DNA of 64,000 nucleotides from positions 50,913,801-50,977,800 of the forward strand of contig JBCFYV010009882.1 in assembly GCA_039000515.1 (NCBI GenBank), in the 5' to 3' direction. The first letter of the stretch is position 1. Each line of letters opens with the position of its first letter. This document shows positions 34,945 to 46,126 of the stretch, in pieces. The position numbers were made by a program, and so were the translations under genes. The notes beneath the pieces are model-generated. The model worked only from the letters and a program-made list of their open reading frames with translations. It was not told where the DNA came from and searched no databases. This stretch comes from Timema cristinae. Its lineage: Eukaryota; Arthropoda; Insecta; Phasmatodea; Timematidae.

Positions 34945-35432
34945 AGCCCGTCTGGCTTTAATGCTCCAACTAGTCTGGAGAAATAATGTTAGTGACTTAT
35001 GAGCAACTTGTAGCCCGTCTGGCTTGGATACTTTATAACCCGTTTGGCTTAGATACTTTACAAGAATGTTAGTAACTTATAGCCCGTCTGGCTTGGATAC
35101 TTTACAACTATGTTAGTAACTTGTAGCCCGTCTGGCTTGAAATCTTTGTAGGGATGTTGGTAATTTATAGCCTGTTTGGCTTAGATACTTTACAAGTATG
35201 TTAGTAACTTATAGCCCGTCTGGCTTGGATACTTTGCAAGTATGTTAGTAACCTGTAGCCCGTCTGGCTTGGATACTTTACAACTATGTTAGTAACTTAT
35301 AGCCCGTCTGGCTTGAAATCTTTATAGGGATGTTGGTAATTTATAGCCTGTTTGGCTTAGATACGTTACAAGTATGTCAATAACTAATAGCCTGTCTGGC
35401 TTGTACACATTATATGGATATTAGTAACTAAC
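34945..35432. repeat. 44-bp satellite with higher-order pattern
   Basis: About eleven units, mostly 44 bp, each opening with 'agcccgtctggctt' and closing with 'atgttagtaacttat'. Three unit types recur: gtctggcttggatac (B), gtctggcttgaaatc (C) and gtttggcttagatac (A). The order A B C A B' B C A D gives a repeated B-C-A block. Degenerate units extend left to ~34800. It lacks dyad repeats and unique spacers. Confidence 0.92.
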
Positions 35433-35970
35433 CAATTTGGTAATATTCTTCATTACTTGTTAGGGGTAAATCTACATTACTTGTCAATTATATTGTTTGC
35501 TAACCGATTTTGGGTTATCGAAGTTACCAGCGACTATTGTTTTTGTTGCAACTTACATATATATTTATTACTGTTAAATGTTTGATCTACATTTATTTAA
35601 TATCAATAAATTAATGTTATTTTCTGAAATATTTCTTTACTTCAAATATTCATGTTATGTCCCTCTCACTGGTAACCAAATTACTTATAATAGCCACATT
35701 GCAGGAATTGTTGGGGAGTGAGTTCAAGGAAACAGAAATGAATGGGCCTGGGTACGGCCTATTTACTTGGTAACTATCCTATCGGCTCCTCTGCAATTGT
35801 TGTATGCCTTTTATTATTCTTAATGTTGTTGTGCACCAGCCTTACTTCGTTGGGAACTAAGGGCGGTATTACATTATGAAAAATTGAAGTTGCAGATAAT
35901 TCAACACTTCACTTAGCTGGCATAATTCTTGTCCTTCCCAATAAAAGGATAACTTATGAAGGTTGATTTC
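35433..35970. other. Intergenic, nothing recognised
   Basis: No gene or assigned repeat. Confidence 0.4.
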
Positions 35971-35974
35971 AATA

Positions 35975-36210
35975 TATAGCCCACTTCAGTGGTGGACTAA
36001 CGTGCCACTCTTGCAGTAAACCAGACCACAGATAACGGGAAGATTGAGGTACAAATCTAGATCGGGTGTACTGAGTACCCCCCCCCCCCAATAGTTTTCA
36101 CTCTCCATCCAAGCAAATGCTGGTACACTTCCTGTAAACATAGCTTTCCTCATCCCTAAAAACATTAGCACATAACCTGAACTGTTATTAATACACAGTA
36201 CTAAACAAAG
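35975..36210 (+). repeat. SINE family A copy, diverged
   Basis: Head 'cccacttcagtggtggacta', B-box-like 'gaggtacaaatctagatcgg', a poly-C run, body 'actctccatccaagcaaatg' and tail 'acctgaactgttattaatac'. Old and plus-oriented. Confidence 0.6.
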
Positions 36211-36825
36211 ATTATTATAATTTTAGTGAGAACACCTAATAACTAGCAATATCAAAGTAGATGAACACATAATTGAGACAAAATTATGATTTACATTTTT
36301 CATTAATTTGGAGAGTAGGCCTAGTTATATTTCTTTCCCTTTCAAGATTCGGATGGACATCTTGTGATTTTGCAATTCTCTCTTCTAAGTATTACTTTGT
36401 TCTATCACCTCACCAGAGGTGCGCTGCTGTAGCTAGGGGAGTTATACACCAACCCCCCTCAGCCCTCCTATACTTCCCCCCTTTAAGAGTGTCCTTACAT
36501 TCCACAGGCTGCCACCACCACCACCCCTACGCCATTCAACTTTGTTGCTTACTACTCAACAAAATACAAGCTATCACCAATATAATCATCAAGGAGTGGT
36601 GCAGAGTTTAGAGCCGCAATCACAGTGTTTTATTAGAATGTCGTCCAAAGTCAAAAGAAGAAGGGCTCAAATCCCTGTCAAAGTACACTTTTTCTTAGTT
36701 ACCTTTGGAAATCATTATTTACAGTCAATTGTGACATCTTCATTTAGTTAATTTATTACTGTAGAAATATATAAAAATACTTTTTCTTTGGTATATTTAA
36801 AAAAAATATAGCCATTTCTTTTTTT
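36211..36825. other. Intergenic, nothing recognised
   Basis: Open frames at 36273-36611 and 36542-36751 are low complexity with no domain. Confidence 0.4.
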
Positions 36826-36829
36826 TTTT

Positions 36830-36965
36830 AGTGACATAGTTTTGACAGTAGCTACTTACGCTAATTATTTAAATACATGGTATAAGGAGGTTAGAATTAA
36901 AATAAGTGCACCACAATTTGTTTGTACAGAAGATAGAAAAACCTAAGTGAAAACCACACTTTGTT
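36830..36965 (-). repeat. SINE A-like fragment
   Basis: 'cttacgctaattatttaaat', 'aaataagtgcaccacaattt' and 'gtgaaaaccacact' appear in family A order; diverged. Confidence 0.4.
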
Positions 36966-37199
36966 CTAGGTGATAATCTGTTAACAAAATTGAAAATATC
37001 TTATAAAAATTTAATGAGACAGAAAAAGTTGGGCAAAGTTGGTGAAATATTGCCATTTTTAAAATTTTATTTCAATGAAATTGAATTTACACACTGTACA
37101 AATACTGTTAACTTTTTTCAAACACTATACTAACAAGAACATTGTAGGACCTATACTAAGATCTTATCAAATTAAACTCTGTAAACCATGTTTCCATAT

Positions 37200-37391
37200 A
37201 AAATAATTCTTTTATTACTATTATATTACTATAAACCATTTGCGTAAAGTGAATGAAGATAGGAAAACCAGAGTGATAAATCACTTGTGGAAAACCCTCT
37301 TCAGTTGGCGTGGCCGAGATTTGAACCTCGACCTCTTCCTCATTGGCAATCAAGCCAACGGCTAGCAACGACTAGATAACCGGTGCGGGTT
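37200..37391 (-). repeat. SINE A-related copy, different head
   Basis: Body 'tttgcgtaaagtgaatgaag' and B-box complement 'gatttgaacctcgacctctt' are followed by a head ending 'gataaccggtgcgggt'. The head sequence differs from both other family A heads. Confidence 0.55.
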
Positions 37392-37419
37392 TCTAAGCCT
37401 TGTAAACAAAAATTTACTT

Positions 37420-38290
37420 TATCTCGACACATCGCAGCGAAATTATTGTGGTCGTCAAAAAATTCGAACTTGAGATTTTGATAGATGTCGATGTTTTATG
37501 ACTCCCTGAAACCATAAAAATGATTTTCACAATGCCGTCTCTCTGACGGTTTGTACCTCCAGAACCATTTTACCGATTGGGCTAAAAATTTGTATCTGGG
37601 CTTTTCATAAGGTCCCTTCCAGGGGTGTTTGGAATTAGATATATAACCCTAGATTTAAGGGTAGTTTATTGAAGGGGAAAAAAAAGAATAAATGTATTTT
37701 TTCAAAATTCACACTGACAATTTTGGATACATTTTTATATCTAAACACTGTTTATCATTATAATCAAGATGAAAACTCTCATTTTCTCATGAACATGACT
37801 GAGTTTGAGGGTACTTCACATAGGGGAGATTTTCAAGTTTTCATCGTTTTTCCGCAACTATTCGAGATACGCAATAACTTATCATTGTAAAGCTTTACTA
37901 CTATTAAAGATAGAAATCTTTTATTTGAAATCTATTTTTATAAAACCAATAAGTTCTGAGTTATAAACCAACATATATACTTTTTAATCTAGGTTTTTGA
38001 AAATTAATCTGATTCTTAAGCTCTTTGGTTGAAAAATATATTTCTTTTTTCTCAATTTTTCTTTAACATTGTTCCTAGTTTATAATACTATAGAGTAAGT
38101 AACAGTGTATATTATTTTGTGATGATTTTTGGTGTAATGATTCTACAACAATGTATAGGGCCCAGACCTATTATTTCGTTTCTCAAAGCTTACGAGTTTT
38201 TAGTAAATGTCTATATCACGATAAAAGCGAGAGAAAGTCTGTGTGGTGCACCATATTTTTTAATACTAAAATACCAAATTGCATTTACCT
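37420..38290 (+). repeat. Repeat R, alpha-type copy
   Basis: 'gaacttgagattttgataga', 'ccgtctctctgacgg', 'ccattttaccgattgggcta', 'taaccctagatttaagggta', 'tttttataaaaccaata', 'agcttacgagtttttagtaa' and 'gtgtggtgcacc' follow the order of the 28285 copy. The hairpin start is lost. The short frames are not conserved. Confidence 0.7.
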
Positions 38291-38326
38291 CTATGTGAGT
38301 TGGTTTGTATACCTATATTTTCTAAG

Positions 38327-38330
38327 ACTC

Positions 38331-38365
<35 letters not shown>
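38327..38365. repeat. (TTA)n microsatellite
   Basis: About 12 TTA units, possibly the remnant of a minus-oriented SINE tail; no tail motif adjoins it. Confidence 0.9.
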
Positions 38366-39200
38366 GGAGTCTACTGACGTATCAACACAAGTAGTGGTCA
38401 TGAAACATCATTAAGATTCTTTTACTCGTGTTAATGTGTACAACAAGATCCATAATTTCTGAACTTTTTTTTAAATCACTTGTATATACATGTGTGTGTG
38501 TGTTTGTGTGCATGTAGTTTCTTTAAAATTAAGTCTAAAACTAAAATAATGTGATGAATATTTTCAGGGGACAGAAATAATTGCTTTGACACACATCCTC
38601 CCCCCCTACCCCCTGGCTCCCCTAAAAGAGTAAAGTGAGTTATCAAGTACATATTTGTACTATAAATATTCTAACATAGTTTCAGTTTCATAAACTTTGA
38701 AGTGATAAGTTGAAGTTTCATCTCTCAAGATAGTATTTATTCAAGTTTAAATTTTAACTGCTGTGTAAATCTTTGCACTTTAAAGTTATAGACCTATCTA
38801 ATCCTTTCAAACAAGGATAAATCCCTCTCCAACCTTGTGTATTTAAGTTTGTAGAGGGACTTTAATAGAGGCATCTTTCGTCTACCCTAAAAGGTAGCAG
38901 TCTTACCTATACGGATTACTGTGGATTAACAATTTTGGTATAAAACGAGAGCAGTGCTGATATTTAGTAACATAACAGCTCTAATCCAATCACATTAAGT
39001 CCACATGGCCAGCATAGCCTGCACTTCGCGAGTAGAGATAATTTCAACTTTTCCAGCGCTTTTACAGAAAACCGGCCAAGAAGACCCGATCAGCGCATGC
39101 GCAAACTTTCAAACATGCGTTATTTATAAACACAGCACATTCTCAAGATGCCGTATATCAAAAGTGATGACGAAAAATGAGAGTTTATTGGAAGCCATGA
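38366..39200. other. Intergenic, nothing recognised
   Basis: Includes a TG-rich run near 38495 and short open frames with no domain. Confidence 0.4.
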
Positions 39201-39201
39201 G

Positions 39202-40060
39202 CAGTGGCAGTTCTAGGCCAGGCCCAGGGGGAGTTACTGGAGTTAAACTAAATTACAATCAGTAATAATTTTGATGATTCTCTATGAGAAAATACGAGGA
39301 TATTATTGTTTAAAAGGTATGCTATGTGATTTCAGTAAATTTCATCTGTCATATTCTGTTTTCCTTCACACTTTCGCTCGATTCACTACAGAGTATTGTT
39401 TGCAGTCTCGGCCATGCTCGAAGCTCACGTTTCGTACTCAAAAATATCTACTCACACTGCACACGCATCTTATGTTCAAGGTCGGCTTAAAGCCCACCAA
39501 ATAATGTCAGCCAGGGCAGTCAGTTAATAAATTGATCCTTGGACACTGTACCTTGATGACATAGTTGTGTCTATTTAATGTAATAATGTCTATATACAAT
39601 TTTTTTTCACCCAAGAATACTTCAAAATGTGAACCTCATTCTAATGTGCTTGAAAATGTAACTAAACGACTTAAACTCAATCCAGAATCAGAATGCAGTG
39701 GAGTCAGTGAATGTGTTGTGGACTTGGAGGTTACTTTGAGCGGGATTATTCCACCAAGTGATATAAGTGTTTGTATTAAGAATGGCCCAATGCAACCAAG
39801 TAAGTCATCTTATAAATGAAGTACAATAAATAACAAAAATAGAAGTTTTAGCAGTAGCTGGTATACAAAATATAAATTCATAGAATATTCAGAGGAAAAA
39901 GATGCTGTGTTTGGTTTTTCCTGTTGCCATTTTGAGCCGAGTTCTGGTTATGCTGATCCTACTTTTGTTATTAATGGTTATAGTAACTGGAAAAAACTGG
40001 AACTGGATTAAAAGTGTGTGGAATTTAATGGTTTACATAACGAGTGCATGATTTTTTGAT
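39202..40060 (+). pseudogene. hAT/ZMYM1-like transposase N-terminus, broken
   Basis: The left end 'cagtggcagttctaggccag' resembles CAGTGGCG-type hAT termini. A frame from ~39586 gives 'MSIYNFFSPKNTSK', the usual opening of ZMYM1/TTF-domain transposase-like proteins. It passes a TGA at 39817-39819 and continues in the same frame with 'NRSFSSSWYTKYKFIEYS', 'KDAVFGFSCCHF', 'DPTFVINGYSNWKKL' (TTF zinc-finger region), then stops at a TAA. The remainder (catalytic and dimerisation regions) is missing. No right terminus was found. Confidence 0.75.
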
Positions 40061-40415
40061 ACTCTTTAAAGGTAAACTTTTAAAGTAGACAGTGCAAGTT
40101 TCTCGGATAACTTATTTCTTTATATTTCTGGTTATATGTATTATAGTAAACATTTTTGAGGTTACTTTATCTTTTTAAACATCATCATTATAAAACACTG
40201 TACAAAATACCTTAGTCGATATAATCATATCAATAAGTATTAAAGGTGTGTGAGAACAAATTTCTATTTGTCTCAATACCCACACAAAAAACAGCAATAC
40301 AATTGCAACATTATTTAGTAATGAAACATGTAATTAGTAATATTAAAATTAACTAAACAATATTACAACAACATAATTTTCAATATAAAATGGTTAGCAA
40401 ATTAAAGATTTCTCC

Positions 40416-40532
40416 TTATACTTGAGCTTGAAGTTTTAACATCACATCATGAGTTTTTTCAATCACACTATAGATGTACGGCCGTTCCATTGGGTTTACT
40501 TTCAACATGTACATGATGAGGTTATGCATTTC
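40416..40532 (-). CDS. Stk16: Stk16-like last coding exon
   Basis: 117 nt, 38 codons plus TAA (40418-40416). A pyrimidine-rich acceptor 'tttttttccag' precedes GAA ATG. It encodes '[20 protein letters not shown]' and an amphipathic tail ending LQAQV. No convincing AATAAA was found close downstream. Confidence 0.88.
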   Translation of the reverse strand, partial: EMHNLIMYMLKVNPMERPYIYSVIEKTHDVMLKLQAQV

Positions 40533-43500
40533 CTGGAAAAAAATTAATAATAAAAAACCATAATTATGTGTGCCAATGTATAAATATTTTAAATACATCC
40601 ATTTAGTAGTATAGAGATAAATCATAAAAATTAAATAAATAATGTGAAAATCAATAATAGCTTATTTGCTAAGAATATTGTGTTGTTGGTAGTTCTTCAT
40701 CCCAGTATGAAAATACAAGACAAATTAGAGAGGTCCTAGTGACAGTGTTCTTTGCCTTCAAGCATTGGCCAATGACCTCAAATTTTATACAACATAGAAT
40801 CTGCCATTCACATACAGTGAAGAAATCACTGTGCCAATTATTCATAAGAGATTCAAGACCACAATTATTTATTAAGCTAACCTAGCACAATATAAGTAAA
40901 ATTACATAAAATAATTACAAATAACACTGGCCTGCGATGATTCTGCTGTCTTGGTGAAAATAATCAATTCATAAGTAAAACGATCTGCTGATTTTGAAAA
41001 TGCCAACAGTTTTGTCATAACATGTCAATATTTTATGTAATTCAATATTATATTAATTATAATGGGTACTATATATATCTTGTATTAATTGCGGTAATAA
41101 TGATACAAATATAGCTAAAAATTAATAACTTTAGCACACATGAGTGATATTCATGGATATATTTCCACAAAACAAACCACCCCTTGTCTGCTTTCTTCCC
41201 CCTGAATTCCTTATCTTTATCTTGCCAAGTGTTTAAAAGTTTCGGTGACTGTGATCTTATCTATTCGTGACCATGAAATGGGGAAATAAATCTGTCATCA
41301 GTGACTCAGGAGAAAAGTTCCAGGTCATGTACATTTATCTTTAATAGGATAAACCCAGCTCCTTGGAGAAAAGTTCATCTTAACATAACACCTCAAAGAC
41401 CTCAGTTGATATTTATTACTCGCGGCCATTGGCAGCGTAGTATCCTTAACTGTTGACAGTTCGATGCTATTGTTTACTTTGTGTTGTGTGAAAAGTGCTA
41501 CATAGTTAACAATAACATGGCTTCTGTCTCTACAAGAAGGCAATGCGTAAACAATCCAGATAATTTCTGTTTCATGTGCAGTTCATACTTGTTAAGAAGA
41601 CAGAAAAATATTACAACATTTATTAAAAAAGTGTATTTTGCATATTTTAAAGTCAAACCTGGAGATCAGGATAAGAATTTGGCTCCATATACTGCATGTA
41701 AAACTTGTGTTGAAGGACTAGGGCACTGGTATTACGGAAGATGAAAATCTATGCCGTTTGGGATTCCCATGATATGGCGTGAACAAAATAATCACTATGA
41801 TGATTGTTACCTCTGTTTGAGTATGTAAGGGTACAACAAAATGAATAAGTCGAAAATCAAATACCCAAAAGGCCTAGCATCAGCTATAAGACCTGTGCCG
41901 CATGGACAAGATGTTCCAATTCCCATCCCACCGACTCAACTAGAGGACAATGAGCAGCCATGTTACTCTGGCTCTAGAAAACGTTAACGTTGATGAGGAT
42001 TTCCTCACTCATCACTAACGAAGATAAGCCTCAGCTTTTAACTTAAACCGAGTTGAATGATTTAGTACAGGACTTAAGTCTTACCAAGGACCAGAGTGTA
42101 ATACTGGGATCGAGATTAAAAGAAAAAAAAATCTGCTGGCACCAGACACCACATTTTACTGGTATAGGAATCGAGAGGAAGAATTTAGTAATTCTCTTTA
42201 AGATGGAAGACCAGCTAGTTTATTGTTGTGATGCAAATGGTTTAATTCTTCAATTGGGAGAACTAGCTTATTGTTGTGAACAAAATAGAACACCAGACTT
42301 GGTGTTCTTTGAAAGACGTAGTCAATAAGTTCCTTGGAAATGTAAAAGACATACAATATGAAGAAATTGTGAGAAATATATTAAGAAGACTGCAAGCTCT
42401 CAAGTGGAATATGAGTTTAAAACTCCACATTTTGTACTCTAGCCTTGACTTTTTCCTGATAATTTGGGAACTCGGAGTGAAGAGCAGGGTGAAAGATTTC
42501 ATAAGTAAATAAAGGAGATGGAGAGAATATGTTTGGTGCTTGAAAAGAGAATATCCACAACAAGGACATAAATGTAAATCAACACAACCCTCCTTCCAAG
42601 CATAGAAAACATTCTTATCTTCAGACAGTGATATATTTTTTTAAAGGTATGTAGGTACTATGTTTAATATAGTGGAAATAAATAGGTTTTTTAATTTTTA
42701 ACTCTCTTTACTATGATAAAAATCCACTTTTTTAGCTGCATTTTTTGTGATTAGTATAAAAACCGTACGTGATAGAGGTAAATGCACTTCAACATTTTAT
42801 TTGGCATGTCGGAATAAGTTAAAATCACCTTTCACATTTGAGGCAGCAGAAAACAAGTTTTATTTAATAAACCAGTGTATTATTTGTGGAAATCCAACAA
42901 CTTGCCTCAGTCAGTAGTGTGTCTGCCTACTGAGCAAGGGGTTCCGGGTTCGATTCCTGGCATGGCTTCAAAAATGTATTATTGTGAAAATGTGGGTTTA
43001 CCCTTTCACATTGTTAAATTAACAGCTGAGGAACGGATGTTGTACCGTATAACCCGAACAGGTAGTAAGATGCGGTGCTAATAATAATGACGACGGTGAT
43101 GATGATAATAATATGTGATTGGAAGAACATTTTTCGCTATTTTAGAGTAAACAGTGGGTGATCTAGCAAATGTTATTTGTTTTTGTTTCAATGTTCCAAT
43201 TCTAATGTTTTGTAGGGATATCAATAAATATATATTAAGCCAGTAGTTCTGTGAATGGTAGACCTCGCTCCCTTTATGGTTTTGAGTTAAGGAAATTAAC
43301 ATCACATAATTCCATACAGTGTTGATTCATTTGGTATTATTGTGTTATTTGTTAGTTCAGTATGCAAACACAAGCTAAATTTTTGATGACTACAACATGA
43401 CATGACACTCAAATTTTAATAATCGTGGCTGTTCATATTGTTATTACAGTCTTAAGATTTCTCTTTAGATTTAAAGTTAAAATATTCCCTGTAATTTTTG

Positions 43501-44427
43501 CCTGGATTTCAAGTAGAAATACTTTTCTTTGGTGATCAAGTTCGAAAAAAAAAAAGCGCTATAATCAATAGTGTATTATATTTATAGATAGTAACCTTTG
43601 TTCAAGTGGTTCAAGATGTCAGTCTCAAAGTATATGTTCAAATTTAAAAAAATACATCCTAGGCACTAGATCAATTGCTTGGAATTTTAAATTCAAATCA
43701 CGTTAGATGAGCTATTAAATGAAAAACATTTTGAGTGGTCATCATCTTGAAATGAATAACCAGATCAAAAAATCATATGCATACGTTGTTTGGCTTAGGC
43801 TTAAAAAAAAGTCCCTACAAAATTTGGTTAAAATTGGTCCATACATTTGGCAGTTATTGTGGAGCAACAAACAAATTTTTGAACAGCTTCCATCTTGAAA
43901 AATTTAACTTGATCAATAAACCATGTATATAAGTCATTCGGCCTAAGTTCAAAGAATATCACAGTTAAAATTAATTAATACTGGTCCACACATTCAGCAG
44001 TTATCGTGGAACAAACATCTGCACACTGGACTGAAAGATGAAATGCCAAAAGTTAATAAAAACAGAACACAGCTTTACTTGGTCAATAAGATGTATCATG
44101 TTTAAACAATATAATGTTTCTATTTTTAAAGGCTTATTTATTAAAGAACAATATCAATATTATGGCTATAATAAAATATAAACTTTGTTTTCATTGATTG
44201 AAAGCATTGTTCAACTACTAGGCACATAGTCCTAGTTAGATTGAGTAAGCCTGACACAGTGTACATTTAGATTTGGATAGTTTGCTGCACTATCAATTAA
44301 TGAATTTTTTAAGTTTTTTAGAGCTTTTCAAGAAGCTATTTGTAGCTAGCAAATTAAGCTTAAGCCGTTTCTCTGTACTTTGATCGAATCAGTTTCATTA
44401 GTGAATCCCTAATTTCACACCTAAACA

Positions 44428-44464
<37 letters not shown>

Positions 44465-46093
44465 CCTAGGATATATGCATAGATGATAATTACTCTAATG
44501 GAATAGGGATGAAGGAGGAAGCATTTTAGAGGTATTCTACCTGCATTTGCATGGAAAGAGAGTGGGAAACCATTTAGGGAAAACCACTCTCAGTACACTT
44601 GACCAGAATTCAAACCCCAATCTCCTCGTCATCAGCAGGCCAGTCTAACACGAGAGTGACACCTTAGACCATTTGGCCACTGAAGCAGGTCTGAAGATTA
44701 ATAATTTCAAAACAAGGCTCTGTGAATTGGGATTAGTGGATTGGGGAATAGAAATTTGTCAGGAAGATGGATGGGCTATCCCAAATAATTAGAAAAGTAT
44801 GAAAGTTGTTTAATATAATGGTAAATATTTAAAATATGGGTTGGGGGAGGGGGAAGGGTGGCTAAAATCTAAAAAAAAAAAAACCTGATTAAAAAAAAGC
44901 CTGGAGGTATAATAGAAAATGGGATTATTTTAATCATGTGGTACAAAGACCACCAAAAATAATAAAAAAAAGAATTAATAAGGTATTTTAAATTTGAAAA
45001 TTGGGTCCAAGAGATAGGGAGCTAAAAATTTCACAAACTATTATGAAAAACAACTTTTTTTTTGTAGTAGAAAATTAAATTTGTGCAGGTAATTGCAGGG
45101 ACCAATCTGTCTATTTACTGGCCTATTATTTCATTTAAGCTCTTTGTTAGGCTCTGATACTCTTTTTTCCAATACGTTTTTTTTATAATAATGTTATTTA
45201 ATTTATTTTCTCATATCTTATGTTGGCTATTAAGCAAATATTGTGTTTTCTATGGCTTGCGTTCATTTGTGCACTCAGTTTAGGGTTGATTAAAGTTTCA
45301 TTTCAAATATATTAAAAAAAATTAATTGTCTGATATATTTGATTTAGGGTTGTCATGTTGATATTGTAAAAGAATAAATTATATAAAGAGTGCAGCTGGT
45401 TATAGAACATACTAATTTGCTATTTGTCTGTCTGCATGAGTTATTCAAACACTTCTAAGAATCCTAAAAATCTAAAATTTGGATAGGTCTTAAGATAATG
45501 TTCTCTAGAAAAGTAAAAAAAAAAAAAGTGGCCGATTCAAAATAGCAGATACGATTAGAACAGAAATGTTGAAAATTATTAATTCCTTTTCATCATCATC
45601 ATCATCAATAACTGTTTCCAGTCTGTGGTTGGGTCTGTTTAGTAAAATGCCTTAATCTCCCTCTGTCCTTCCACCATTCATCCTCCTGCACTCCCTTCCA
45701 CTCTGCTCCTCTCACTTGCACAGTGTTCCTCCCATCCTTTTATAAAGTGTAAAATGTTACTATGTAACAAAAGGCAAGAGTTCAAAATATTTTGTATATA
45801 AAAGTTATTACTTAATCTTCAAAATAAATGTCAGTTTTTAAAACATGTGCATATTATATATCTACTTTGATTACTTTAGCATTATGTAACATAATTTAAA
45901 CCAACAAATGATTAATATTCAAACATAATTTAAGATTTGTTTACTGGTTAATTTTATATACTAAAAATAACAAAGCTACTTTATAGATTCCTCATGTGAA
46001 GAACAGGAACACCAGCTAGTTATAAATAATTGTGTGGATAGCTCAGAAGGGTAGCAACACACACACATGCACATGCACACACACACACACACG

Positions 46094-46126
<33 letters not shown>

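Noticed and set aside
34945..35432. CRISPR-like regular repeats
   Set aside because: The 44-bp units are contiguous with no unique spacers and the genome is eukaryotic; it is a satellite.
36273..36751. Two overlapping plus-strand frames
   Set aside because: Low-complexity His/Pro-rich peptide with no known domain; probably chance.
10683..43089. tRNA genes suggested by A/B-box-like sequences (for example 10740, 18027, 31379, 42920)
   Set aside because: Most sit at the heads of multicopy SINEs with (TAA)n tails, and none gave a clean cloverleaf by eye.
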